A DNA stretch of 53,041 nt from an uncultured Rhodospirillaceae bacterium (GTDB taxonomy: Bacteria > Pseudomonadota > Alphaproteobacteria > UBA8366). Where the stretch lies: the NCBI GenBank assembly GCA_913043025.1, contig CAJWLM010000019.1, positions 1 to 53,041 of the forward strand, in the 5' to 3' direction. The notes under the pieces were generated by a model. It was not told the origin of the DNA, made no database searches, and was given only the letters and a program-made list of their open reading frames with translations. Positions 17,740 through 27,031 of the stretch are shown piece after piece (the stretch's first letter is position 1; the number at the start of each line of letters is the position of its first letter). Both the position numbers and the translations under genes were made by a program.

Positions 17740-18668
17740 TTGAGTTGGGTCATGGGTGGAATGGGCATTCCACGAAGAAAAGTCGCGGTGTCCAGCACAC
17801 GTTTCCCGGGCCGTTGCAAATGGAGAAGCCGAAGACTTCCCTGGCCGCAGGCTATTGTCAATTGATCATCAAGAACAGTTCCAGGCTGTCCATTGAGACC
17901 ATTAGTTTCTGCCGAAATAATTTTTATACGAGCTCCATCGTACTCGAACCAGCTTCCTGGCCAGGGGTTAAAGGCTCGGATCTGGCGTTCCAGTTCGGTT
18001 GCCGGTCGTGCCCAGTTCAGTCGGGAATCTTTAGAATTAAGCTTACTGGCATAGGTAACGCCAATTTGAGGTTGGGGGGTTGGTGTGAGGGCGCCGCTCT
18101 CTAAGTTGCGCAATGTTTTGACAATTAATGTTGAGCCAAGTTCCGCAAGTGATTGGTGCAATGTTTCCCCGGTGGTTTCATCGCTTATAGGAGTTGACTT
18201 CGCTAATAGGATTGGTCCGGTATCAAGTCCTTCATCCATTTGCATTATTGTTATACCTGTGTTCTTGTCGCCGGCCCGAATAGCGTTCTGTATGGGCGCG
18301 GCTCCGCGCCAACGTGGCAGCAGAGAGGCATGTATGTTAATGCAACCAAGCCGAGGCACTTCTAAAATTTTTTTCGGTAGGATGATTCCATAAGCAGAGA
18401 TAATTGCTACATCCAGTGAAAGTGCAGCAAAAGCATCTACGACATATTGTTCTCGAAAATTAACCGGCGTCATGATCGGCACATTCATTTCTTGGGCCAC
18501 GGTGTGGACTGGGCATGGTCTATTATTTTGCCCTCTGCCGGCTGGACGCGGCGGTTGACAATAGACGGCTGCTATATCATGCCCAGCTTTTCCGATTGCT
18601 CGTAGTGGAGAAACTGAAAATTCGGGAGAGCCCATGAATGCAAGACGGAAGGCCATATGGTTATCCAT
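17736..18668 (-). CDS. fmt: Methionyl-tRNA formyltransferase
   Basis: Fmt formylates initiator Met-tRNA using 10-formyl-THF. The 310-residue protein shows FMGSPEFSVSPLRAI at the N-terminus. The catalytic core is CINIHASLLPRWRGAAPIQNAI, with the Asn/His pair, and MDEGLDTGPIL is also present. The C-terminal OB-like domain contains RAFNPWPGSWFEYDGARIKI. It starts 18 bp after def; ATG 18668 and the in-frame ATG 18656 are both possible starts. Confidence 0.97.
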   Translation of the reverse strand: MDNHMAFRLAFMGSPEFSVSPLRAIGKAGHDIAAVYCQPPRPAGRGQNNRPCPVHTVAQEMNVPIMTPVNFREQYVVDAFAALSLDVAIISAYGIILPKKILEVPRLGCINIHASLLPRWRGAAPIQNAIRAGDKNTGITIMQMDEGLDTGPILLAKSTPISDETTGETLHQSLAELGSTLIVKTLRNLESGALTPTPQPQIGVTYASKLNSKDSRLNWARPATELERQIRAFNPWPGSWFEYDGARIKIISAETNGLNGQPGTVLDDQLTIACGQGSLRLLHLQRPGKRVLDTATFLRGMPIPPMTQLK

Positions 18669-18686
18669 TTAGTTAGATTTATTTAC

Positions 18687-19205
18687 TTAGCTTTTAGCAT
18701 TTAATTTTTTCAATTTCTTGAGCCGCCGCAGAATGATGTTACGTTTCAACGATGAAAGATGATCTATGAACAAGATACCCTGAAGGTGATCCAGCTCATG
18801 TTGGATGCATGTCGCAAGGAGGCCGGATGCTTCCCTGTCAACTTTCTCATTATTCTCATTTATGTAGCGAAGCTTTATTCGGTCCGGACGCGTTATTTCG
18901 CTATATTGTTCGGGCAGCGACAGGCATCCTTCCTCGCAAGTGACTTCCTCTTTTGACGACCAAACAATTTCTGGATTAGCCATGCAAATCGGTTCATTGA
19001 GTTGCTCTTTTTTTGAGATGTCAACAACAACCACTCTCTTTAGCACACCAACTTGCGTTGCTGCGAGACCAATTCCAGGAGCACGATACATAGTCTCTAA
19101 CATATCTTTCATTAGCTGAGAAATCTCCGAATCGACAGTTCGAACTGGCGTAGCTTTTTTTCTAAGCATTGGGTCTGGGGCTATAATGATTGGTAAAACA
19201 GTCAT
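18687..19205 (-). CDS. def: Peptide deformylase
   Basis: Def removes the N-formyl group from nascent proteins. The 172-residue protein has the three family motifs: GIGLAATQVG, EEGCLSLPE (metal-binding Cys) and QHELDHLQGILFID (HEXXH metal site). It is the first gene of def-fmt-truA, so formylation and deformylation are encoded together. A 110-bp divergent region separates it from rmuC. Confidence 0.97.
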   Translation of the reverse strand: MTVLPIIIAPDPMLRKKATPVRTVDSEISQLMKDMLETMYRAPGIGLAATQVGVLKRVVVVDISKKEQLNEPICMANPEIVWSSKEEVTCEEGCLSLPEQYSEITRPDRIKLRYINENNEKVDREASGLLATCIQHELDHLQGILFIDHLSSLKRNIILRRLKKLKKLNAKS

Positions 19206-19315
19206 AACTTATTACTCACTTATGCCGCGTGGCTGCCTTTTTCGTATTGGTAACGTATTAGAAAATCAAGTACAGAGGTGTTAGGATATAATTACCATGA
19301 TACTCTTCACGTGCG

Positions 19316-20419
19316 ATGCAAATACCGATAGATCAAATTTTTAAAGAGCCCGCAATCTTAATTGCAGCTGCAGCCTTTATTCTGGCCTTAATAGTAGTGT
19401 TTGGACAACGGCGCGATCGATCAGCGGACCTTTCGGCACAAATCAAGTTTTTGGCTGAACAACAAGTGGTGTCTCAAAATCAAATTACTGGTAGGCTTCA
19501 GGCCCAGGAACGCGCTTTGTCAAAGTCGCTTGAGGAGCGTTTGGAAGTAGTAAGCCGACGGGTTGGAGATTCATTAGTTAAGCAAGCCAGTGAAAATTCA
19601 AATGCCTTAACCGACCTTCGCGAGCGTTTGGCAGTCATAGGCAAGGCCCAAGAAAATATTACACAGCTTTCCAGCGACGTAGTTAACTTACAACAGGTAT
19701 TATCTAATAAGCAGACTCGAGGGGCATTTGGGGAAATTCAGCTGGCAGATCAAGTAAAGAATATTTTACCTCCCGATGCCTATGACTTTCAAGTAGCGCT
19801 TTCAAATCAGACGCGGGTTGATTGTCTTCTTAAAATGCCCAACCCGCCCGGCTCGATTGCTATAGATGCTAAGTTTCCGTTAGAAAGTTTCAACCGTTTT
19901 CGGACCGCAGTGGAGAAAGAAGAAAAATTAGCTGCACGGCGTAACTTCGCCTCTGACGTTTTGAAACACGTTAGGGACATCTCTGAAAAATATATCATTC
20001 CGGGAGAGACTGCTGACAGTGCACTGATGTTTCTGCCTGCCGAGGCTGTTTACGCAGAATTACATGCATCGCTGCCGGACGTTGTGGAGAAATCCCATAG
20101 GGCGCGAGTTTATATTGTTTCACCGACCACGTTGATGGCGACATTAAATACGATACGCGCAGTACTAAAGGATGCAGAGATGCGGGAACAGGCCGGGTTG
20201 ATACAGAAAGAAGTAATGGCCATGAATGATGATGTTGGGCGCCTCGATGACCGAGTGCTGAAATTACAGCGACATTTTGGTCAAGTTGAGGAAGATATTA
20301 GGCAAATTCGTATTTCAAGCGATAAAGTTCAAAAACATGCCGTACGCATTGCAGAGGTTGAGCTGGAGGATCAGGACACGCCCCCAGTTCCCGATCTTCG
20401 TGATGATCGTGAGAAATAA
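19316..20419 (+). CDS. rmuC: DNA recombination protein RmuC
   Basis: RmuC limits inversions at short repeats and belongs to the PD-(D/E)XK-like nuclease clan. The 367-residue protein begins with a membrane segment (AILIAAAAFILALIVVFGQ). A long coiled coil follows (about 35-120; RLQAQERALSKSLEERLEVV), then the conserved globular core with RGAFGEIQLADQVKNILP, RVDCLLKMPNPPGSIAIDAKFPLE and a helical C-terminus. An acidic Asp/Glu-rich tail ends the protein. A TATAAT at 19287 may be its -10, though no good -35 was seen. Confidence 0.93.
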   Translation: MQIPIDQIFKEPAILIAAAAFILALIVVFGQRRDRSADLSAQIKFLAEQQVVSQNQITGRLQAQERALSKSLEERLEVVSRRVGDSLVKQASENSNALTDLRERLAVIGKAQENITQLSSDVVNLQQVLSNKQTRGAFGEIQLADQVKNILPPDAYDFQVALSNQTRVDCLLKMPNPPGSIAIDAKFPLESFNRFRTAVEKEEKLAARRNFASDVLKHVRDISEKYIIPGETADSALMFLPAEAVYAELHASLPDVVEKSHRARVYIVSPTTLMATLNTIRAVLKDAEMREQAGLIQKEVMAMNDDVGRLDDRVLKLQRHFGQVEEDIRQIRISSDKVQKHAVRIAEVELEDQDTPPVPDLRDDREK

Positions 20420-20651
20420 AGGTTAGAAGTTGATACAATAGATATTCAGATTGGTGAGCTTATCATTAAACTAATAAAAATTCTGAGAAATTGTAGAGCC
20501 TAATGCTTTTAAAGGTTTAATAGAGACCAATGGAATTATCATACTATGGCCCCAGGGGGGCAAAATTTTTAAAGCGATAATCTACCCTAACCCCTGCCCT
20601 ATAAAAACCGTACACGGGTCAAATAGTGTTATAATGGAACCTGTGAGGAGA

Positions 20652-20673
20652 CAAAAATAACGAATATTTTTTG
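20652..20673. terminator. Possible bidirectional AT-only terminator between rmuC and recR
   Basis: CAAAAATA (20652-20659) is mirrored by TATTTTTTG (20665-20673), giving A/T-only stems with T-runs on either strand. It sits immediately after the recR stop and 230 bases after rmuC. The stem is weak because it has only one G-C pair. Confidence 0.3.
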
Positions 20674-21273
20674 TTATAACTGGGAATTGACTTGACGGCG
20701 TGCCTTAAGCGCTGCTGTCAATGTGCCATCGTCAAGAAAATCTAGTTCTCCACCCACAGGTACTCCGTGGGCGAGCCGTGTGATTTTAACGTTTGAGGCC
20801 GATAAGCAATCAGTTATGTAGTGAGCTGTTGTCTCGCCATCCACTGTCAGGTTAGTTGCTAGGATAATTTCCGTTATCTCTCTGTCTTTTACTCGTTCGA
20901 TAAGCTTTTCAATATTTAAATCTCCAGGGCCAATGCCATCTATTGCCGATAGTCTGCCGCCTAGAACATGATACCGTCCTTTAAAAGCGGTTGTACGCTC
21001 CATCGCCCAAAGATCTGCAACTTCTTCAAGCACGCAAAGCTGATTTGAATTTCTTTTTGCGTCACAACAAATTTGGCAAGGCGAATTAGTGTCAACATTC
21101 CCACAAACCTCGCAGTTTTTGATGCTATTACTTATTTCACCGAGGGCTTCACGCAGTGGAACGAGAAGGCTCTCATGCTTTTTGATAAGGAAGAGAGCAA
21201 CTCGACGTGCTGAACGAGGGCCTAGGCCCGGCAATCGCGCTAATAAGTGTATGAGTTTGTCGATTGAGTTCAT
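20674..21273 (-). CDS. recR: Recombination mediator protein RecR
   Basis: RecR acts with RecO/RecF to load RecA at gaps. The 199-residue length is standard. Visible are the helix-hairpin-helix [17 protein letters not shown] (about residues 10-26) and the C4 zinc finger [18 protein letters not shown] (about 56-73). The Toprim domain starts [13 protein letters not shown] and continues through [18 protein letters not shown]-terminal [20 protein letters not shown] completes it. It is the third gene of the dnaX-ybaB-recR operon, 14 bp after ybaB. Confidence 0.97.
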   Translation of the reverse strand: MNSIDKLIHLLARLPGLGPRSARRVALFLIKKHESLLVPLREALGEISNSIKNCEVCGNVDTNSPCQICCDAKRNSNQLCVLEEVADLWAMERTTAFKGRYHVLGGRLSAIDGIGPGDLNIEKLIERVKDREITEIILATNLTVDGETTAHYITDCLSASNVKITRLAHGVPVGGELDFLDDGTLTAALKARRQVNSQL

Positions 21274-21287
21274 AAAAGAGTCAAATG

Positions 21288-21611
21288 TTAAAAAGGCAAT
21301 TTTATGCCGGGTGGTAGTTGCATTCCACCCATCATTTCAGATGTTTTCTCTTGGATCATCTGTTCTAATTTCGTTTTCGCGTCATTGTGAGCTGCCACAA
21401 CTAGGTCTTCGAGAATTTCTATTTCCGAAGGATCAATTAAGTTTGGATCAATTTTCAAACTGCGCATTTCACCTTTTCCGTTCAAAGATACCATTACCAT
21501 GCCTCCACCGGCAGTACCCGCCACATCCAGCTCAGCGAGACTTTCTTGGAACGAACCCATTTTCTCTTGCATTTCCTGCGCTTGTTTCATCAACTGCCCT
21601 AGGTTCTTCAT
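21288..21611 (-). CDS. ybaB: YbaB/EbfC family nucleoid-associated protein
   Basis: This small dimeric DNA-binding protein is usually encoded between dnaX and recR, as here. The 107-residue product has the helical N-terminus [18 protein letters not shown], the central strand region [16 protein letters not shown] and a C-terminal helix with [19 protein letters not shown] 21611 follows the dnaX stop by three bases; a TTG directly before it is possible. Confidence 0.96.
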   Translation of the reverse strand: MKNLGQLMKQAQEMQEKMGSFQESLAELDVAGTAGGGMVMVSLNGKGEMRSLKIDPNLIDPSEIEILEDLVVAAHNDAKTKLEQMIQEKTSEMMGGMQLPPGIKLPF

Positions 21612-21614
21612 CAA

Positions 21615-23348
21615 TCAATCCTCTTCCATAATTCTGTATTCATTCTGCAAGTTATCTTCCGTCTCCGAAATAGGAAGTTCGGATTTCGGTGTTACTTTAG
21701 AAATTGCTGCCCCTGGGAATGCTTTTTTGATTGCCTGCACTGAAGGGAGCGTTTCGACAGCATCTTTCTTTTGTTGTTCCCTTTCTTGATTCTGCTGCTC
21801 TAATGTTGGGTCACCTAGTTCCTGCGAGATGCTTACGACCCATCGTGTGCGAGTCCAGTCACTAAGTTTTGCTGCCGTACGGCTTGCCAAATCACGGGGA
21901 GCATGAGTATCCGGACGAATTTCAATGTGGCCCGGCTCGAAATGAACCAAATGAACATTTCTGCGCAGATTGCTACAAATTGCTGCCTCTTTCATTGAGT
22001 CGAAAAAGGCAACAACTTCCTGGAAATTTTTTAGGGAAATCGATGTTTGCAACTCATTATTTTCCCTTAAGTCTGGAGCAGCCCCCACAGCCTCCCCATC
22101 AGCTACGGAGAGACCTGGGCTTAAATTACTAGGAGGGCTTGCTTTTTCTTTATTAGAAAATGATGTTGAAGAATCGCCCTCTATTGTCTTTATGAGAGTA
22201 TTGGCCGGGGGTAGATCAGCTGCATAAGCTACACGGACTAATACCATTTCAGCGGCTTGTCGGGGCGCCGGGGCATTACTCGTTTCTTTCAGGCCTTTAA
22301 GTATAAGTTGCCAATTCCGAGTGAGCGTTGGCATCTCAACTTTATTAGCCAGATGGCCGCCACGTAACTGCTCAATTTCAGGGGCAAATTCTGTTTTGCT
22401 TATATTGGGATCAATCTTAAGTCGTGTAACCCAATACGTTACGTCGAGCAGGTCTTGCAGCACCATCACAGGATCCGCTCCATTTCCATACATTGATGAA
22501 AAAGTTTCGAGCGCTATTCTTACTTCGCCCTTCATAAGGGCTTCATAAAGATCGTATATATTGCTGCGATCTACCAATCCAAGCATTGATTGAACAATAG
22601 TCCCGGAAAGCATTCCATCGCTAAGCGATATAGCCTGATCAAAAAGCGATAAACCGTCGCGGACTGATCCATCCGCGGCATTAGCAATTAACTGAAGTGC
22701 AAGTGTGTCAGTTTTTATATTTTCTTTTTCTGCAATAATTTGCAGATGGGTATTTAAAACTTCTACGGGTATGCGCTTTAGATCAAACCTTTGGCAGCGT
22801 GAAAGGACTGTTATTGGCACCTTTCTGATTTCGGTCGTTGCAAATATAAACTTCACATGTTCAGGAGGCTCCTCGAGAGTTTTGAGGAGTGCATTGAAAG
22901 CATTCTTCGACAGCATGTGTACTTCATCGATTATATAAATTTTAAATCGGCCACCGCTCGGCCGATAGCGAACTCCATCTATCAATTCGCGAATATCATC
23001 AACCCCAGTTCGGCTAGCTGCGTCCATCTCTACGACGTCTATATGGCGGTCTTCAGCAATGGCTTTACAGGGCTCGCAAGCGCCGCAAGGGTCGGCTGTT
23101 TCTTGACCATTTCCATCAGGCCTAACACAATTCAGCGCTTTAGCAATTATCCGTGCTGTGGTGGTTTTGCCGACGCCGCGTACCCCCGTCAACATAAAGG
23201 CATGTGCGATGCGTCCAGAAATTATGGAATTTTTTAGGGTTTGCACCATTCCATCCTGACCGACAAGCTCTGTAAAACTTGATGGCCGGTATTTTCTTGC
23301 CAGAACGCGGTAGCCTGAGGATGCTTTATTTTCGTCGTTTTTAGTCAT
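21615..23348 (-). CDS. dnaX: DNA polymerase III subunit gamma/tau
   Basis: DnaX is the clamp-loader ATPase of the replicative polymerase. The 577-residue product shows Walker A GVRGVGKTTTARIIAKALNC (about residues 54-73), the zinc module CGACEPC, Walker B IIDEVHMLS, and TLEEPPEHVKFIFATTE followed by the arginine-finger SRCQRF. Domain III and a Gln/Glu-rich C-terminal tau region follow. The length suggests a tau-like product; I found no convincing slippery heptamer for a programmed gamma frameshift. It heads the dnaX-ybaB-recR operon, with the SRP RNA gene immediately upstream. Confidence 0.97.
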   Translation of the reverse strand: MTKNDENKASSGYRVLARKYRPSSFTELVGQDGMVQTLKNSIISGRIAHAFMLTGVRGVGKTTTARIIAKALNCVRPDGNGQETADPCGACEPCKAIAEDRHIDVVEMDAASRTGVDDIRELIDGVRYRPSGGRFKIYIIDEVHMLSKNAFNALLKTLEEPPEHVKFIFATTEIRKVPITVLSRCQRFDLKRIPVEVLNTHLQIIAEKENIKTDTLALQLIANAADGSVRDGLSLFDQAISLSDGMLSGTIVQSMLGLVDRSNIYDLYEALMKGEVRIALETFSSMYGNGADPVMVLQDLLDVTYWVTRLKIDPNISKTEFAPEIEQLRGGHLANKVEMPTLTRNWQLILKGLKETSNAPAPRQAAEMVLVRVAYAADLPPANTLIKTIEGDSSTSFSNKEKASPPSNLSPGLSVADGEAVGAAPDLRENNELQTSISLKNFQEVVAFFDSMKEAAICSNLRRNVHLVHFEPGHIEIRPDTHAPRDLASRTAAKLSDWTRTRWVVSISQELGDPTLEQQNQEREQQKKDAVETLPSVQAIKKAFPGAAISKVTPKSELPISETEDNLQNEYRIMEED

Positions 23349-23393
23349 TTTGTCCGAATTGCTTCATATAGGACTTAATTTCGGTGAAAGAGT

Positions 23394-23490
23394 GGGTGAC
23401 CGGACCGATGACCCAAATCGAACTCGCTACGGCTGCTTCCTTTCGGACCTGACCGGATTGACAAGAGACCCGTCCAACGGCCGACCACCC
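23394..23490 (-). ncRNA. ffs: Signal recognition particle RNA (bacterial small type)
   Basis: Reading the minus strand, the invariant SRP core GGTCAGGTCCGAAAGGAAGC then AGCC is present, with a GAAA apical loop in place of the common GGAA. The opposite strand of the helix carries GTAGCGAGTTCGATTTGGGT. The ends GGGTG and CACCC can pair, giving one long hairpin of about 97 nt. It binds Ffh for cotranslational targeting. Its position just upstream of dnaX is usual in Alphaproteobacteria. The exact ends are estimated from the pairing. Confidence 0.93.
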
Positions 23491-23579
23491 GCCACTAGTA
23501 TAACAGCATACGGCAAGAGTGGAACATACGATCATGCAAAATCTTGAAACATAATCGCTGACATGTCAGTTTGTTGTTC

Positions 23580-24479
23580 ATGGTGTCTTTTAATTTTTAT
23601 GATAGGCCTGGGTTTGATAAAGCCGGCCATTTGCGTACTGATAAAGCGTGGCTTGAGCGTCAGATCGCTTCGGATTCAAGCCAAATAGTACCAATTTGGC
23701 GAAGCCGAAACTTTGTTGCTGACATTGAAAGTCCAAGACTGACTACCGTGCCGATGAATAAAAGTATCGTCGATGATAGCCCGGTTATCGTGTTTTTAGG
23801 CCTATTTAATGACACAGCGCATTTTGCCGTCGATTTGTCTCATCATGAGAAACCCCCATTCTGTGACGCCGGTCGATTTGCAGATTTGCGGGTTATTGGA
23901 ACACTTCTACCTCGCGATGAGAGTTCTCTTATGGCCTTCGCGCGAGCCCATATGACTTGGCACAAACGTCATAAATTTTGTGGGTGCTGTGGAGCGGCGA
24001 CAAAAAGCAAAAATGGAGGACATGTGCGCGTTTGCACCAACGCAAATTGTAAAACAAGCTGTTTTCCCCGCATTGATCCGGCGGTAATTATGCTAATACA
24101 TGACGGAGGTGACCGTATTGTTCTGGGACGAAAGAAGACAATGTTGCCCGGCCAACATTCAATTCTCGCAGGCTTTGTGGAGCCTGGAGAAAGTTTAGAA
24201 AATGCGGTTGCACGAGAGGTCTTTGAGGAGGTAGGGATTGAAATTACAGATGTAAATTATCACTCCTCACAACCATGGCCTTTCCCGGCTAATATAATGC
24301 TTGGCTTCACCGCGCGTGCTACCACTTTTGAGCTGAAGGTAGATTATAACGAATTAGAGGGGGGAGCGCGCTGGTTTAGTAAGGAGTACCTTCGGAATTC
24401 GCCGGAGAATGATTCCTTCCGTTTACCAAGAAAAGATTCAATATCCCGCCGTCTGATGACGGAGTGGATAGAAAGTTGA
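23580..24479 (+). CDS. nudC: NADH pyrophosphatase / NAD-capped RNA hydrolase
   Basis: NudC cleaves NADH and NAD-capped RNA to the nicotinamide mononucleotide product and AMP or 5'-monophosphate RNA. The product has about 299 residues from ATG 23580; two TTG codons just upstream (23571, 23574) are alternatives. A variable N-terminal domain is followed by a four-Cys zinc ribbon (CGCCG ... C-x4-C). The Nudix box GFVEPGESLENAVAREVFEE then VGIE has all its catalytic Glu residues. The family motif SQPWPFP follows, as expected for NudC. It is convergent with pheA. Confidence 0.93.
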   Translation: MVSFNFYDRPGFDKAGHLRTDKAWLERQIASDSSQIVPIWRSRNFVADIESPRLTTVPMNKSIVDDSPVIVFLGLFNDTAHFAVDLSHHEKPPFCDAGRFADLRVIGTLLPRDESSLMAFARAHMTWHKRHKFCGCCGAATKSKNGGHVRVCTNANCKTSCFPRIDPAVIMLIHDGGDRIVLGRKKTMLPGQHSILAGFVEPGESLENAVAREVFEEVGIEITDVNYHSSQPWPFPANIMLGFTARATTFELKVDYNELEGGARWFSKEYLRNSPENDSFRLPRKDSISRRLMTEWIES

Positions 24480-24602
24480 GCCGATTTTCGCAATAATGAA
24501 TATAGTTGGTGGAAAGAAACGCTATGTTGTGTATTGAAAGCGCATGAATGGGTCAATTGATCCTTGGGAAACGAGTTTCAAGCAAGATGCCGGGTGATTG
24601 TA

Positions 24603-25460
24603 TCAAGTATTGATACCCTTATTCTCTCTGTAAGCAGCTCCGGGATAAACCCCTAAAATTTTCACCTCTCGGCTGAAAAAACTTAATTCTTCCATGGCTA
24701 ACCTTACCTTATCGTCATCAGGGTGTCCTTCAATATCGATATAAAACTGAGTGGCAGTGAACTGCCCTCGGACCATATACGACTCTAACTTGGTTACATT
24801 AATGTTGTTGGTAGCAAATCCGCCAAGTGCCTTGTACAATGCTGCGGGAACATTACGCACTCTGAAGAGGAATGAGGTAACAACAGTTCCCGTGTTTGGA
24901 TCGGGGTCTATCGGAACCTTTGCCATAACGACAAATCGAGTGGTGTTATGGGTTTCGTCCTCAATATTATTTTTTAGAATGTCAAGTTCATAGATTTCGG
25001 CCGCTAGCTCTGATGCTATTACGCCCATGTCATCTTTCTTAATCTTAGCCAAGTCCATTGCGGCGCCGGCAGTGTCAGCATGAATGACAGTGGTCAGCCC
25101 TAGTTCACGGATTACTTTTCGACATTGGGACAGTGCGTGCACGTGTGAATGTATGGTTTTAATTTGATCAATTTTTGCCCCCCTGATTGCGAGCAGGTGA
25201 TGCTGAACACGATGGAAATTCTCAGCAATGATATGAAGCCCCGAATTAGGGAGGATTTGATGAATATCGGCTACTCTACCGGCGACAGTATTCTCAATCG
25301 GTATCATTGCTAGCTCTGCTTGTCCTTCATAAACCGCTTGGAAAGTATCCTCAAACGTTGGACAAGGTAACGGTGTCATTTCAGGAAAGTTGGTGCGACA
25401 CGACATATCGGAAAAAGCACCCGGCGATCCCTGAAACGCGATCTTATTATCGGTTTTCAT
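24603..25460 (-). CDS. pheA: Prephenate dehydratase (monofunctional, with ACT domain)
   Basis: PheA converts prephenate to phenylpyruvate for phenylalanine synthesis. The 285-residue protein has only the PDT and ACT domains, with no chorismate mutase. Seen are FQGSPGAFSDMSC, MIPIENTVAGRVADIHQ, the catalytic TRF motif in THNTTRFVVM (about residue 175), and an ACT regulatory domain with NVPAALYKALGGFA and the ESRP-like KLESYMVRG. Feedback control by phenylalanine is expected from the ACT domain. It lies 36 bp downstream of kdsB on the same strand, a frequent alphaproteobacterial pairing. Confidence 0.96.
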   Translation of the reverse strand: MKTDNKIAFQGSPGAFSDMSCRTNFPEMTPLPCPTFEDTFQAVYEGQAELAMIPIENTVAGRVADIHQILPNSGLHIIAENFHRVQHHLLAIRGAKIDQIKTIHSHVHALSQCRKVIRELGLTTVIHADTAGAAMDLAKIKKDDMGVIASELAAEIYELDILKNNIEDETHNTTRFVVMAKVPIDPDPNTGTVVTSFLFRVRNVPAALYKALGGFATNNINVTKLESYMVRGQFTATQFYIDIEGHPDDDKVRLAMEELSFFSREVKILGVYPGAAYRENKGINT

Positions 25461-25496
25461 CTTTTTTTCACCTTGAAAAACTCAACGTAGCCATTT

Positions 25497-26240
25497 CTAC
25501 GGCTGCAGTATATTGGCGGCTCGGCTTAGATCACTAGGAGTATCGACACCGATTGGGACCGTGTCAACGAGCGCTATGTCAATTCGCAAGCCAGCTTCAA
25601 GCGCACGGAGTTGCTCCAATGTCTCACGCTCCTCTAGTACTCCTGAAGGTAATGATACGAATTTCTCAAGAGCAGCGCGACGGTAGGCATAAAGTCCTAT
25701 GTGATGAATGAGGGGTCCATCACCGGCGGGTGCTGTGGCACGGGTAAAATATAAACACCGACCTATTTTCTTCCCTCTCGGAATGGATGCAATGACCTTT
25801 ACAACATTTGGATCAGAGAACTCTGCCTTTCTTTTAATGATAGCGCCAATAGTAGCGATGTCGACTTGTTCATTTTCCAGAGGTAACAGGCAGGCTTGTA
25901 TGGCTTTGGTGTCTATAGTGGGCAGATCGCCTTGGACATTTATGACAACGTCGTATTTAACATCGGGATCATATTCACATAAAGCCGCATGGATTCGATC
26001 TGAACCAGACGGGAGCCCAGGGTCTGTGAGCAGTGCCTTGCCTCCAGCTCTACATATTACATCAACAATTTTTTGGTCCCCAGCCGCTACTATCACGGGC
26101 CCTATTCCTGCCTCCACCGCTCGTTTCCAGACGTGGGTAATCATTGGTTCTCCATGCACTGGAGCAAGCGGTTTGTTAGGAAACCGCGTTGCTGCTAATC
26201 GAGCCGGAATTAGAATAATAGGTTTTGTTGTTACCTTCAT
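25497..26240 (-). CDS. kdsB: 3-deoxy-manno-octulosonate cytidylyltransferase
   Basis: KdsB activates KDO as CMP-KDO for the LPS inner core, so the cell makes a KDO-containing outer membrane. The N-terminal nucleotide-binding motif is IPARLAATRFPNKPLAPVHG. Further on, TDPGLPSGSDRIHAAL and NVQGDLPTID (metal-binding Asp) are clear, and the C-terminal ERETLEQLRALEAG is typical. From ATG 26240 the length is 247; an ATG at 26261 would add seven residues. The upstream region is shared with the divergent cytochrome gene. Confidence 0.96.
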   Translation of the reverse strand: MKVTTKPIILIPARLAATRFPNKPLAPVHGEPMITHVWKRAVEAGIGPVIVAAGDQKIVDVICRAGGKALLTDPGLPSGSDRIHAALCEYDPDVKYDVVINVQGDLPTIDTKAIQACLLPLENEQVDIATIGAIIKRKAEFSDPNVVKVIASIPRGKKIGRCLYFTRATAPAGDGPLIHHIGLYAYRRAALEKFVSLPSGVLEERETLEQLRALEAGLRIDIALVDTVPIGVDTPSDLSRAANILQP

Positions 26241-26453
26241 TTGAATGTTATTATGCCTCATTGTGTATGAACGGACTATTATGCAACATAGGTTTGTGTG
26301 GCATTATGACGCGAGGTTGACCGAGAGCTCCAACTTTGGCATTAGATCACGATGATGTAGAATATTGTAGTGAGATTGCATCGTTTCGTTAACTAATAAT
26401 TAACCCCGTGTATTTGCAGAAGTTCTATCAATAATGAAGGTTTGAGGGCGATA

Positions 26454-26999
26454 ATGTTTAACGATCCTTTATTTTTCAACAAACTGGCCGCAGCAATAAT
26501 AGGGGCTGCTCTCATTGCCATGACCGCAGCATTTATAACCAGCTTTGTTTACCAACCCAAAATGCTCGAAAAGCATGCTTATTCAATAGATGGAGGCACA
26601 GCCATAGCTAATATTCCCAAAGGAACCCCGATACCGGTTGGCCCTGAAACAATCATGCCGTTATTAGCCAAAGCTAGTGTGAGTTCCGGTCAAAAAGTTG
26701 CCAAGAAATGTACTGCCTGTCACACCTTTGCTAAGGGCGGCAAAAACCGCATTGGACCTAACTTGTGGCAAACCATCGGTAAGAGGCAGGCTGTGGCTGC
26801 TGGTTATGGTTACTCAAGTGCATTTAAAAAGCTTAAGGGCAATTGGACATACGCTGAGCTAAACAAATTCTTATGGAAACCAAAAAAATACGTAAAAGGT
26901 ACTAAGATGAGCTTTGTGGGTCTGAAAAAAGCAAAAGATCGTGCCTCGCTAATAGCCTATATGAGGTCACTAAGTGATAATCCGCAGCCACTTCCATAA
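26454..26999 (+). CDS. Membrane-anchored class I cytochrome c (CycM-like)
   Basis: The protein has 181 residues from ATG 26454, which has GAGG eight bases upstream. An uncleaved N-terminal anchor (about residues 9-33, LAAAIIGAALIAMTAAFITSF) is followed by a linker and a periplasmic cytochrome domain with heme motif CTACHTF (about 87-93). The distal Met ligand lies in GTKMSFVGLKK. The length and the anchor match the alphaproteobacterial CycM/c552 type that passes electrons from the bc1 complex to terminal oxidases. It is divergent from kdsB and 32 bp upstream of the histidinol-phosphatase-like gene. Confidence 0.92.
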   Translation: MFNDPLFFNKLAAAIIGAALIAMTAAFITSFVYQPKMLEKHAYSIDGGTAIANIPKGTPIPVGPETIMPLLAKASVSSGQKVAKKCTACHTFAKGGKNRIGPNLWQTIGKRQAVAAGYGYSSAFKKLKGNWTYAELNKFLWKPKKYVKGTKMSFVGLKKAKDRASLIAYMRSLSDNPQPLP

Positions 27000-27031
27000 T
27001 TTGAAATATGTCTCAGTGCCCTTAACCATGG

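Noticed and set aside
21615-23348. Programmed frameshift in dnaX
   Set aside because: No heptamer of the A-AAA-AAG type with a following stem and nearby -1 stop could be found, so only the full-length product is supported.
25708-26244. 178-codon plus-strand frame across kdsB
   Set aside because: It lies wholly opposite kdsB, which has all its motifs, and its translation has no recognisable domain.
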